Assembly: GCA_036847185.1 (NCBI GenBank)
Contig: DAIUAM010000019.1
Location: 1 to 60,814, forward strand
Reading direction: 5' to 3'
DNA length: 60,814 nt
Origin: UBA4738 sp002413305
Lineage (GTDB): Bacteria > Actinomycetota > UBA4738
The first letter of the stretch is position 1, and each line of letters begins with the position of its first letter. Positions 40,889 to 50,600 of this stretch are shown piece after piece. The notes under the pieces are model-generated. The model did not search any database. It had not been told where the DNA came from and was given only the letters and a program-made list of their open reading frames with translations. A program made the translations under genes and the position numbers.

Positions 40889-42064
40889 ATGGCTCTTCGG
40901 CTGACCTCACCGCGGCGGGACTGGCGGAACGTCTTCCTCAGCTGGTTCTCCCTCCCCATCGCCGCGCTGGCCGCGCTCCTGATCGGGGCGCTCATGCTCT
41001 GGGCGCTCGGGGCGAACCCTTTCACCGGCTACAAGGCGCTCCTCCAGGGCGCGTTCGGCAGCGTGAACGGGCTGACCTCGACCGCGATCAAGGCCGTCCC
41101 CCTGGTGTTGGTTGGCGTCGGCATCTGCATCGCCTTCCGGGCGAACGTCCTGAACATCGGCGGAGAGGGCCAGATCGTGATGGGAGGGCTGGCCTCCACC
41201 GCGGTGGCCATCGCCGTCCCGAACCTCCCCGGCCCCATCCTCATCCCTCTGGTCCTGCTGGCCGGCGCGGCCGGGGGGGCTGCGTGGGGCGCGGTCCCGG
41301 GTGCGCTGAAGGCGTACTTCAACGTCAACGAGGTCCTCTCCACAATCATGTTGAACATCGTTGCTGTTCAGGTCATGAACTATCTACTGGCCGGCCCCAT
41401 GGTGGACAAGTCCTTCTCCGGCTTCTCGCTGATCCCTCAGACGAAACGACTCTCCCCCCACGCCGACCTGCCGATCCTCATCCATGGAACGCAACTGCAC
41501 ATGGGGGTGGTGATCGCGGTGCTGGCTGCCGTGGCCGTGTACCTGCTGCTGTGGCGGACCAGCCTGGGGTTCCGGCTCCGGGCGGTCGGCCTTTCCCGCG
41601 ACGCCTCCAGCTATGCGGGTATGCCGGTGAAGCGGACCATCACCCTGGCGATGACCCTCGCCGGCGCCATGGCCGGGCTGGCCGGCGCGATCCTGGTATT
41701 CGGTGGGGCCTCGCACCGGATGGTGACGGACGGGACGGCGACGGGCTTCACCGGCTCCGCCGGCTTCAATGGCATCGTGGCGGCACTGTTCGGGGGCTTG
41801 AACCCGATCTGGACGATCGTCTCCGCGTTCATCTTCGGCGGTCTGCTGGTCGGCGGCAGCTTCATGCAGATCACCGTGCAGGTCCCGACCGCCCTGATCG
41901 TAGCCCTGAACGGGCTGGTGGTGATCTTCGTGGTGTCGATCGCGTTCGTTCGTCATCAGGCCCGCATGCGCATGCAGGCACCCGAGGAGCTGGCCGCTCC
42001 AGGTCCCGCGCCACCGGAGTCCGCCGGCATCGGGTCCGGTCCCCCCAGGACGGCGGCGCCATGA
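40889..42064 (+). CDS. nucleoside-type ABC importer permease 1
   Basis: A 391-aa BPD-type membrane protein with about nine helices of the YufP/BmpB family (FRANVLNIGGEGQIVMGG, NVNEVLSTIMLNIVA, GFRLRAVG, GFTGSAGFNGIVAALFGGLNPI). ATG 40889 has GGAGGG three to four bases upstream. It overlaps permease 2 by four bases. With the other subunits it imports purine nucleosides, as judged by the adenosine deaminase gene at the end. Confidence 0.92.
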   Translation: MALRLTSPRRDWRNVFLSWFSLPIAALAALLIGALMLWALGANPFTGYKALLQGAFGSVNGLTSTAIKAVPLVLVGVGICIAFRANVLNIGGEGQIVMGGLASTAVAIAVPNLPGPILIPLVLLAGAAGGAAWGAVPGALKAYFNVNEVLSTIMLNIVAVQVMNYLLAGPMVDKSFSGFSLIPQTKRLSPHADLPILIHGTQLHMGVVIAVLAAVAVYLLLWRTSLGFRLRAVGLSRDASSYAGMPVKRTITLAMTLAGAMAGLAGAILVFGGASHRMVTDGTATGFTGSAGFNGIVAALFGGLNPIWTIVSAFIFGGLLVGGSFMQITVQVPTALIVALNGLVVIFVVSIAFVRHQARMRMQAPEELAAPGPAPPESAGIGSGPPRTAAP

Positions 42065-42993
42065 GCCAGTTCTTCACTGCCAGCGTCCTGATCGCGACCG
42101 TGGCCAACGGCATCGTCCTGGCGACACCGTTCCTCCTGGCCAGCCTGGGCGAGATGGTGGGCCAGCGAAGCGGTGTCCTCAACCTCGGTGTCGACGGGAT
42201 CATGCTCCTGGGCGCGTTCGCCGCATACTTCGTGGTGCTGCACACGCACAACCTCTGGCTCGGAGTCCTGGTCGGGGCGGCGGTGGGGATCGGCATGGGA
42301 CTGATCACGGCGTTCGTGAGCGTGACCCTGAAGGCCGAGCAGGGCATCAGCGGGATCGGTGTGTATCTGTTCGGCCTGGGCCTCTCCGACCTGCTGTTCC
42401 AGAAGTTCGTCGGTACCCCAACCCCGATCCAACAGCTCTCCACCGTGAAGGTCCCGCTCCTGGCCCACATACCGACCGTCGGCAAGATGTTCTTCCAGGC
42501 GAACCTGATGGTGTACTTCGCCCTCCTGCTCGTGCCGGTCCTGGCCTTCGTCCTGAACCGGACCACCTACGGGATGAACGTGAAGGCCGTCGGAGAGACA
42601 CCGGCGGCCGCCGACAGCCTGGGTGTCAGCGTGACCCGGATCCGATACTCCACCGTGATCTTCGGCAGCATGATGGCCGGGATCGCCGGCGCATCGCTGG
42701 CGCTCATCTACGGGGTCTTCCAGTCGAACCTCACCCAAGGCGAGGGCTTCATAGCCGTTGCGCTGGTGTACTTCGGGGCATGGAGGCCGACCGGCGTCCT
42801 GGCGGGTTCTCTCCTCTACGGACTCGTGTACGCCGTGGTGCTGTCCTGGAAGACGCTTGGGATCATCCCGGGCAGCGCATCCGATCTGGCGAACACCGCG
42901 CCCGCCATCTTGACCGTGATCGCGCTGGTGATCGTAGCCCGGCGCGTCCGCCAACCTGCGGCGCTGGCCAAGCCCTTCATCCGTGGAGGCTGA
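42061..42993 (+). CDS. nucleoside-type ABC importer permease 2
   Basis: A 310-aa partner permease of the YufQ/BmpD family with about nine helices (GEMVGQRSGVLNLGVDGIMLLGAFAA, GEGFIAVALVYFGAWRPTGV). It is coupled to permease 1 (ATGA). The substrate-binding gene follows after a 135-bp gap. Confidence 0.92.
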   Translation: MSQFFTASVLIATVANGIVLATPFLLASLGEMVGQRSGVLNLGVDGIMLLGAFAAYFVVLHTHNLWLGVLVGAAVGIGMGLITAFVSVTLKAEQGISGIGVYLFGLGLSDLLFQKFVGTPTPIQQLSTVKVPLLAHIPTVGKMFFQANLMVYFALLLVPVLAFVLNRTTYGMNVKAVGETPAAADSLGVSVTRIRYSTVIFGSMMAGIAGASLALIYGVFQSNLTQGEGFIAVALVYFGAWRPTGVLAGSLLYGLVYAVVLSWKTLGIIPGSASDLANTAPAILTVIALVIVARRVRQPAALAKPFIRGG

Positions 42994-43128
42994 CACAACC
43001 GTGGACGGTGGGAGGAGGATGAGCAGAAGCGAGTGGGTGGCACGAAGGGATCAGCAGGACCCCGATCCGAAGGTCGAAGGACCTCGAACCGAGGTACCGG
43101 AAGGACAGGGACCGAAGGAGGGACAGGG

Positions 43129-44163
43129 ATGAAGAGGAAGTTGGCTCGAGGGACGCGCCTGGCGGCGGTGGTCGCCGTGCTGGCCATCACCGCTGCCGCG
43201 TGCAGCAGCAAGTCCCCCACCAGCACAGCGACAACGGGAGGGGGAGGCGGGTCATCACCAACCGCCAAGCCCTTCAAGGTTGCGGTCGTGCTGCCGAGCG
43301 CGACCAACGACGAGTCGTTCAGCCAGTCGATGGTCGACGCCCTGAACAGGCTGAAGGCGTCCGAGAACCTGGACATCAAGATCTCGGACAACGTCTTCGT
43401 GGTCGCCGACGCGGCGAACGACCTGCGGACCTACGCCTCACAGGGCTACAACCTGGTGATCGCGCACGGGTCGCAGTACGGCTCCATCATCCAGCAGTTG
43501 GCTCCGCAGTTCCCCAACGTCTCGTTCGCGTGGGGCACGGCGGCCGACACGTTCGGGATGAAGAACGTGTGGGGCTATCAGTCGGCCGCTGACCAGGGCG
43601 GTTACGTGCAGGGCGTCATGGCTGCAATGCTCACCAAGTCGAAGGTGATCGGCGTGGTGGGCCCGATCGCGGTCGGGGACGGCAAGCTCTACGCCGACGG
43701 GTTCGTCAACGGCGTGAAGTCCGTGGATCCGTCCATCAAGGTCACGGTCACGTACACCGGCTCGTTCAGCGACGTGGGGCTTGCTGCCACCACGGCCAAC
43801 GCGTTCCTTTCGGAGGGCGCGGACATCATGACGGGAAGCGCCCAGATGGACGTCGGTGCGATCAACGTCTGCAAGGCGAAGAATGTCCCCTGGTTCGGCA
43901 TGGACGTGAACCAGAACTCGCTCGCTCCGAACGTCGTCGTTTCGTCCCAGGTCTATCACTGGGAGGTGGCCCTGAAGCAGATCATCGAGTCCATCAAGAA
44001 GGGCTCCCTGGGCGGCGCCGCCTACACGATCGGTCTGGCCAACGGCGGAGAGACGATCGAGTACAACCCGGGCTTCAGCCTCCCGGCCGACGTGAAGGCG
44101 AAGGGCGACGCGACGATCCAGGCGATCGATGCGGACGCCACGATCACCGGCGTCAGCGGCTGA
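43129..44163 (+). CDS. BMP family substrate-binding lipoprotein
   Basis: A 344-aa extracytosolic nucleoside-binding protein of the Med/BMP family. A signal peptide (RLAAVVAVLAITAAACSS) ends in a lipobox-like AAAC, so the mature protein would be a lipoprotein; then a Gly/Ser/Thr linker and the binding domain (FKVAVVLPS, GYNLVIAHGSQYG, FGMKNVWGYQSAADQGGYVQG). GGAGGG precedes the ATG. It is 135 bases after permease 2, unlike typical bmp operons in which it comes first. Confidence 0.92.
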   Translation: MKRKLARGTRLAAVVAVLAITAAACSSKSPTSTATTGGGGGSSPTAKPFKVAVVLPSATNDESFSQSMVDALNRLKASENLDIKISDNVFVVADAANDLRTYASQGYNLVIAHGSQYGSIIQQLAPQFPNVSFAWGTAADTFGMKNVWGYQSAADQGGYVQGVMAAMLTKSKVIGVVGPIAVGDGKLYADGFVNGVKSVDPSIKVTVTYTGSFSDVGLAATTANAFLSEGADIMTGSAQMDVGAINVCKAKNVPWFGMDVNQNSLAPNVVVSSQVYHWEVALKQIIESIKKGSLGGAAYTIGLANGGETIEYNPGFSLPADVKAKGDATIQAIDADATITGVSG

Positions 44164-44188
44164 GGCCGGCGCTGAGGAAGGAGCAAGG

Positions 44189-45847
44189 GTGGAAGCGATC
44201 ACTCCGGAGGGAGACTCCGTGAGCCCCGAGGTCTCGAGGGTCGATCCGGTCGGCCAGGATGCGGTCAGCACTGCCGGTCCGGCCGCCGAAGCGCCGCCCG
44301 GCATCCCGATGCTCGAGATGCGCGGGATCACGAAGCGCTTCCCCGGAGTGATCGCCAACGATCATGTGGACTTCAACGTCCGTGGGGGCGAAGTCCACAC
44401 GCTGTTCGGCGAGAACGGGGCCGGGAAGAGCACGTTGATGCGCGTGCTCTACGGTCTGTACCACGCCGACGAGGGCGAGATCCTCTTGAAAGGCGAGCCC
44501 GTCCAGATCACATCCCCGGCCGTGGCCATCAAGCACGGGATCGGCATGATCCACCAGCACTTCATGCTGGTGCCCACCCTGACCGTCGCCCAGAACGTGG
44601 CGCTCGGGCTCCCCTCCTCCCGCAAGCCCCTGACGGACCTGGACCGCGTGTCGAAGCGGATCCGCGATCTGTCCGACAGGTACGGCCTGAAGGTCGAGCC
44701 CGACGTCTACATCTGGCAGCTCTCGGTGGGCGAGCGCCAGCGGGTCGAGATCATGAAGGCGCTATACCGGAACGCGACCTTGCTGGTCCTGGACGAGCCC
44801 ACCGCAGTGATGACCCCTCAGGAGGTCGAGGACTTCTTCGCCATCCTTCGCCAGATGGTCGACGACGGCCGAGGCCTCGTGTTCATCTCGCACAAGATCC
44901 GCGAGGTGCTGGCTCTTTCGGACCGGATCACGGTGCTCCGCGCGGGCAAGGTCGTCGGGACGGTGTTCCCGAAGGAGGTCACCCGCCGCGACCTCGCCCA
45001 CATGATGGTGGGCCGGGACGTGGGCATGGTGCAGAACGTGGGGGAGACCGAGCCGGGTGCGGTTCGCCTCTCGGTGGAAGGCCTGAGGGTCCGGGGCGAC
45101 CGCGGCACCGAGACCGTCCACGGCATCTCGATGGAGGTCCGGTCAGGCGAGATCGTGGGTATCGCCGGCGTCTCGGGCAACGGGCAGCGGGAGCTGTCCG
45201 AGACGATCGCCGGACTCCGGACCCCGACGGGCGGCTCGATCCGGCTGGACGGGAAGGAGCTCGCCGGACACGGACCGGCCGCGATCAGGGACGCCGGCCT
45301 CGGCTACGTCCCGGAGGAGCGGATGCGAGACGGCGTGATCGGCGAGTTCACGGTCTCCGACAACCTCCTGCTGGTCGACAATCGCGCTCCGGCATTCACG
45401 CGGTGGGGGTTCCTTCGGAACGGCGCCATACGCCGTCACTGCCAGAAGCTGGTGACCGCCTACAACGTGAAGACGCCGGGACTCGACACGCCGGCGGCGA
45501 ACCTCTCCGGCGGAAACATCCAGAAGCTGATCATGGCTCGGGAGCTCTCCCGCGACCCTCGGGTGATGCTGGTCGCTCAGCCGACCCGCGGGATCGACGT
45601 GGGCGCCACCGAGTACATTCATCACCGGCTGATCGAACAGCGGAACGCTGGGGTGGCCATCCTCATCATCTCCGAGGACCTGGACGAGGTCACATCGCTG
45701 TCCGATCGCATCCTGGTCATGTACGAGGGCCAGTTCATCGGGGAGACGGATCCTCGCCAGACCACCCGGGAGACGCTCGGGCTTATGATGGCCGGGGTCG
45801 ATCCGGACCAAGCCGAGGCCGCCTCAATCGGCGCAGCAGGGGGTTGA
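44189..45847 (+). CDS. nucleoside-type ABC importer ATPase (duplicated)
   Basis: A 552-aa protein with two nucleotide-binding domains, like RbsA/YufO. The first has Walker A GENGAGKST, LSVGERQRVEI and LLVLDEPTAVMTP; the second has degenerate Walker A GVSGNGQRE, LSGGNIQKL and LVAQPTRGIDVG, as usual for this family. GTG start with AAGGAG upstream, 25 bases after the lipoprotein gene. It is the last gene of the importer operon. Confidence 0.94.
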   Translation: MEAITPEGDSVSPEVSRVDPVGQDAVSTAGPAAEAPPGIPMLEMRGITKRFPGVIANDHVDFNVRGGEVHTLFGENGAGKSTLMRVLYGLYHADEGEILLKGEPVQITSPAVAIKHGIGMIHQHFMLVPTLTVAQNVALGLPSSRKPLTDLDRVSKRIRDLSDRYGLKVEPDVYIWQLSVGERQRVEIMKALYRNATLLVLDEPTAVMTPQEVEDFFAILRQMVDDGRGLVFISHKIREVLALSDRITVLRAGKVVGTVFPKEVTRRDLAHMMVGRDVGMVQNVGETEPGAVRLSVEGLRVRGDRGTETVHGISMEVRSGEIVGIAGVSGNGQRELSETIAGLRTPTGGSIRLDGKELAGHGPAAIRDAGLGYVPEERMRDGVIGEFTVSDNLLLVDNRAPAFTRWGFLRNGAIRRHCQKLVTAYNVKTPGLDTPAANLSGGNIQKLIMARELSRDPRVMLVAQPTRGIDVGATEYIHHRLIEQRNAGVAILIISEDLDEVTSLSDRILVMYEGQFIGETDPRQTTRETLGLMMAGVDPDQAEAASIGAAGG

Positions 45848-45877
45848 CCGAGCCCGCAGGGGACCGCCGGTGCGCCG

Positions 45878-46945
45878 TCAGGAAGGGCGCCACATCTCCA
45901 GACGCCGCACCGAGTCCCTTCGCAGCTCTTCGGAGCAGAAGCTGGCCTCGATCGACGTCCTGCTGATGGATCGTAGGGTCTCCAGATCCCACCCGAAGGC
46001 TCGGGCCGTCTCAACATACTCATTCGTCAGGCTCGTCCGGAGCAGGGAGGGGTCATCGGTGTTCACCGAGACCCGCACGCCGGCGCTGCGTAGCACCTCG
46101 ATCGGATGGCTAGCCCGGTCGGGGTAAAGCCCGAGAACGATGTTCGACCCCACACAGATCCCCAGCGGGATCCCACGATCGGCCAGTTCTCGCATGAGGG
46201 CAGGATCCTCGACGACGCGTACGCCGTGATCGATCCGTTCCGCCAGGAGTACGTCGATCGCGTCGCGGACACCTTCTGCGCCGCTCGACTCACCGGCATG
46301 GACCGTTCGGTGGAGCCCGGCGCGGGCGGCACGCCCGAAGGCCTCGGCGAACCGAGGACCGGTGCGACCTGCCGCAGCCTCGTTCCCGTCGATCGACAGG
46401 GCGACCACACGGGGGTGCCGCCGCTCGATCAGCCAGTCGACCAGATCCTGAGCCTCGGACGCGCTCTGCTCCCTCAAGAGGCTCACGCAGAGACCGACGG
46501 GCGGATGTCCGTCCTGCTCGGCCTCGGCGAGCCCCGCATCGATGCCGTCGATGAATCCGGCGAGGTCGTCCGTCCACGCGGACCAGTGGATCGGGTTCAC
46601 GATCAAGTCGGCATAGACCACGCCCGAGGTGGCCTCTCGTTCCGCGAAGCGATACGCGGCCCTGGCCAACTGCTCACGATCCGTGACCAGCCCACAGGCC
46701 AGATCCAGGAAAGCCAGAAAGGAAGCCAGGCCGTCGAATTCGAACAGGCGTTCAGCAGGAGCAGGAAGCCGCCTGCCCGCCTGGTCTGCGAGGGCGACCA
46801 GGTCTGCCGCATCGAAGCACCCTTCAAGATGAACGTGCACCTCGGCCTTCGGCATGACGCGAACGGCCTCTTCGCTGGATCCGTTCGATGACACGGAACG
46901 CGCCCAGACCGCTTCTTCCTGCATGCTCGCCCCTTCACTCATCAT
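45878..46945 (-). CDS. add: adenosine deaminase
   Basis: A 355-aa metal-dependent deaminase with AEVHVHLEG (His37, His39 for zinc), ALSIDGNE, TVHAGESSG (catalytic Glu), RIDHGVRV and NTDDPSLL, in the right order. It converts adenosine to inosine. It is convergent with the ABC importer operon (30-bp gap), which supports adenosine or a related nucleoside as the importer substrate. The real start could also be the second ATG or Met8. Confidence 0.92.
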   Translation of the reverse strand: MMSEGASMQEEAVWARSVSSNGSSEEAVRVMPKAEVHVHLEGCFDAADLVALADQAGRRLPAPAERLFEFDGLASFLAFLDLACGLVTDREQLARAAYRFAEREATSGVVYADLIVNPIHWSAWTDDLAGFIDGIDAGLAEAEQDGHPPVGLCVSLLREQSASEAQDLVDWLIERRHPRVVALSIDGNEAAAGRTGPRFAEAFGRAARAGLHRTVHAGESSGAEGVRDAIDVLLAERIDHGVRVVEDPALMRELADRGIPLGICVGSNIVLGLYPDRASHPIEVLRSAGVRVSVNTDDPSLLRTSLTNEYVETARAFGWDLETLRSISRTSIEASFCSEELRRDSVRRLEMWRPS

Positions 46946-46993
46946 TGGGCAGTATGGACCGACGAGACGGGGCTTCGGCCCGGTCCATGATCT

Positions 46994-47131
46994 TCAGGAG
47001 GATGGTGAGCGCCCACCCGTGATGGGCGCCCTCCGAACGCGGTGGAAGATCTTCCAGTACCGGGCGTCGAACACGAACCCCAACGCCACCAGGTAGGCGA
47101 AACTCGGGACGAAGCTCGGAAGGAGATCCAC
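46994..47131 (-). CDS. small hydrophobic ORF (45 aa), coupled
   Basis: A GTG overlapping the stop of the previous mini-gene (TAGTG) opens a 45-codon frame. DLLPSFVPSFAYLVALGFVF could be one membrane helix, followed by DARYWKIFHRVRRA. No family known. Support is the coupling and the membrane-like composition; it lies upstream of add on the same strand. Confidence 0.4.
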   Translation of the reverse strand: MDLLPSFVPSFAYLVALGFVFDARYWKIFHRVRRAPITGGRSPSS

Positions 47132-47310
47132 TACCGAGCTTCTGTCGCCGGCGCTGCCGGTTCGGGACCTCCACCTTCCTGGCTGAGCGTGACCGTCCAG
47201 CCCTCCGCTATGAGCAAGGTGGCGAAGGTGGCCGCCTCTTCGACGCTCAAGGTGATCGCCTGACTGGCGTGCTCCCGCTTGGCCTGGACCACGACCCGTG
47301 GGTTGTCCAT
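47131..47310 (-). CDS. 59-aa mini-protein
   Basis: From the ATG at 47310 (AGGGAG eight bases upstream) the frame reads MDNPRVVVQAKREHASQAI, then TLSVEEAATFATLLIAEGWT and a Pro/Ala-rich end. The amphipathic helix EEAATFATLLIAEGW looks like a real folded segment. No family recognised. It precedes the 45-codon frame and add on the same strand. Confidence 0.45.
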   Translation of the reverse strand: MDNPRVVVQAKREHASQAITLSVEEAATFATLLIAEGWTVTLSQEGGGPEPAAPATEAR

Positions 47311-47650
47311 GCGTCCGGCTCCCTAGCTCGCACCCGCCTCCGGCCCGAACCCTACCTCCGACCGTCCGAAGAAGTCGGTCTGACGGCGGACGGAGCGAGC
47401 CCTCTTCGAGGGCTTCTGTGCGACAAAACGTCACGGCGTCGGCGGCGGGCCCATGGGACCCCGTCCGCTTGCACGAACCCCCGGGCGGCGCGATCGGATT
47501 CTGTCGGGCAAGATGGCACCGTGAGGCGCTGCTGTCATCGGTGCCCAACGGTTTGAAAGCCGAGCCGATACATCATGGTCGCAGCCTGCACGTAGTAATC
47601 GGGAGCCAGCGACCGGATACTAGGCCGGACCGCTGAGGGAGGAGCCCACA
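47311..47650. other. 340-bp intergenic region
   Basis: Contains the stem-loop AGCCCTC-TTC-GAGGGCT at 47398-47414 and a GAGGGAGGAG ribosome site at 47635-47644 before the CTG start of the cyclase fusion. Otherwise I see nothing coding. Confidence 0.4.
47398..47414. terminator. stem-loop, 7-bp arms
   Basis: AGCCCTC/GAGGGCT with a three-base TTC loop, followed by TTCTGTG. It lies between divergent genes, so it may be a regulatory stem or a remnant terminator rather than an active one. Confidence 0.3.
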
Positions 47651-50600
47651 CTGCGGGAAGGATCGGATGAGCCGCTCCCGGAGACCGGGCGGTCGGGTCG
47701 CGCGATCGAGGGATCTGATGACTCCGCGGTCATCCGGACCTTCCTGATCGCCGACGTTCGCGGCTACACCGTCTTCACGCAGGAACGGGGCGACGAGGAC
47801 GCTGCCAAGCTCGCATCGAAGTTTGCCTCGATCGCTCGTGGGGGCGTCGAGGCCCACGGAGGCAAGGTGGTCGAGCTTCGTGGCGATGAGGCCCTGGCCG
47901 TCTTCGGCTCGGCCCGTCAGGCGATCCGGGCCGCGGTCGACCTGCAGGACCGGTTTGCCGACGAGACGGTGACCGACCCGTCGTTCCCCTTGACCGTGGG
48001 GATCGGGATCGACGCCGGCGAGGCCGTGGCCATCGAGGGCGGGTATCGGGGTGGGGCGCTGAACCTCGCCGCCCGGCTGTGCGGCCAGGCGTCGGCCGGG
48101 GAGGTCCTGGCCAGCCAGGAAGCGACGCACCTCGCCCGCAAGGTGGAAGGTGTTCGTTACGTGGACCGCGGCGAGGTCCACCTCAAGGGGCTGTCGGCCC
48201 CGGTTCGCATCATCAGAGTCGTCACCGAAGGGGCAGATCCCGCGATCCGGTTGGCGCCCTTCGCTGCTTCACGGAAGGCCCCCTCCGCGCAGTCCCGCCT
48301 CCCACGGTTCCTCTCCGGACGACGAGGCGTCGTGGCGATCGTCGTTCTGGTGGTCCTTGGCGGAACGCTGGTCCCGATCGCGCTCACTCGAGGGCGTGGC
48401 GCCCCTGGCCTGCCCGCGATCGACGCCAACGCTGTCGGTCTGATCGATCTGGGATCGGGTTCGATCCGCCGTTCGATCAGCGTCGGGTCGGGACCGAGCG
48501 GCATCGCCTTCGGCCTGGGGGCGGTCTGGGTAGCCAACGCGACCGACGGCACGGTGTCCCGCGTCGACCCGGAGTCCGGGACGGCGGTCCAGATCCCTGT
48601 CGGCAACGATCCTACGGGCATCGCCGTCGATCCGAGCGCACGCGCGGTCTGGGTCACGAACGGGACGGATGGGACCGTTTCGCGGATCGATGCCGCGACG
48701 GGGAACGTGTTGCCTATCCGAGTCGGGAATGGCCCGGCGGGCGTGGCGGTCGGACTTGGTGGAGTCTGGGTCGCCGACAGCCTCGACGACACGGTGTCCT
48801 TCATCGACCGGGCGAAGGGGACCGTCCAGACCTCGATCCCTGTCGGCGCAACCCCGACCGGCGTCGCCATCGCCGCCGGAGCCGTGTGGGTGTCCAACGC
48901 GACGGACGGAACGGTCTCCAGGATCGACCCAGGTTCCCCACCCGTGGTCCGATCCATCTCAGTGGGTCAAGGTCCGACCGGGATCGCCTCGGGAAGCGGG
49001 GCCGTCTGGGTGGCCAACAGCCTCGGTGGGTCGGTCTCGCGGATCGACGCCACGAAGAACGACGTCACCGGGCTGATCCCCGTGGGGAGGGGACCGGGCG
49101 GGGTCGCGGTGACTGCCGGACGCGTGTGGGTGTCGAACGAGTTCACCGCCTCCGTGTCCGAGATCGATCCGGGCACGAACCAGGTCACGAAGACGATCGC
49201 GGTTAAGAACGCGCCGCAAGCCCTCGCGGCCGCCAGCAGCTCGCTCTGGGTCAGCGCCCGGGGAGCCCCGACCAGTCACCGGGGCGGGACCCTCACCGTC
49301 GCGGTGACAGCGGACACGATGCCACAATCGCTCGATCCTACGACCGCGGAGAACACCGGCGCGTTTTTGCTGACCGCATTGACGAACGATGGGCTCATTG
49401 CCTACCAGCATGTCGGAGGCGCAGCCGGCTCCACCGTCGTTCCCGACCTTGCCACCAGCATCCCGGTGCCGACCGACGGCGGGCTGACCTACACGTTCCA
49501 GCTCCGGTCGGGGATCAGGTATTCGAACGGCCAGCCCGTGAAGGCGGAGGATGTCCGCCGAGGGATCGAGCGGATGTTCGCCCTTGGGGCGGGCGGCGCG
49601 CCCTTTCTCGCGGATATCGTTGGCGCCGGGTCCTGTGCGATCCCCAAGCACGCGTGCGATCTGTCGAAGGGCATCGAGACCTACAGCTCCACGGGCACCG
49701 TCACGTTCCACCTCACCCACAGGGACGCCGAGTTCCTTATCAACCTGGCGTCTCAAGATGTAGTGGTCGTCCCGGACGGCGTTCCGAACAGGGACATGGG
49801 CGCGAGGCCGCTGCCGGCCACGGGGCCCTATATGTTCGGTGCCTTCACCCCCGGGCAGCGCGTCGAGCTGGTCCGGAACCCGAAGTTCCACTTCTGGTCG
49901 CCGCAGGCCAAGCCCGACGGATATCCCAATCAGATCACCTGGGTCGTCGCGCCTGGATCAGACGGCGCGAGCCAGACGGCTCGGGCGGTGGCCGATGTCG
50001 AGGAAGGAAACGCCGACGTGTTCGGCGTCGCCTTGGACAGCCCGACGAACGAACAGCTCCAGGAGATCCGGAACCGCGTACCCGCGCAGGTGCACGACTA
50101 CCTGGACCTTGGGACGTTCTACTTCTTCCTGAACACCCAGCTCCCGCCCTTCAACGACGTCCGCGTCCGCCAGGCCATCAACTTCGCCGTGAACAGGAAC
50201 AGGGCGCTGGAGGCCTATTACCAGCAAGGGCGGGTCACCTGCCAGATCCTGCCGCCGAACTTCCTCGGGTACCGTCCGTTCTGCCCCTACGCGCTGGACC
50301 CGAACGACGCGGGAACGTGGGACGCGCCCGATATCTCGAAGGCCACTCGCATGGTGGCCGAGTCCGGAACCGGCGGGCAGCTCATCCGCATGGCCGAATG
50401 GGCGCCGTTTGGACCAGTCGCCACGTATGTGGCTTCCGTGCTCAGGAGCCTCGGGTACCGGGTGTCGCTCAAGCTGTTCTCCGACTTCGGCGCCTTCTAT
50501 CCGTACGTGGCCGACTCCAGGAATCGGGTCCACATGGCCGGCTTCTGGTCCGTCAGCTCCTCAACGTCCCCGGCCGGCTGGTTCTCGTCCGCCCTCACCT

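Noticed and set aside
47621..47866. Start of the cyclase fusion at GTG 47867
   Set aside because: That would remove the first metal Asp (ADVRGYT) and half of the cyclase core, which is clearly coding upstream in the same frame.
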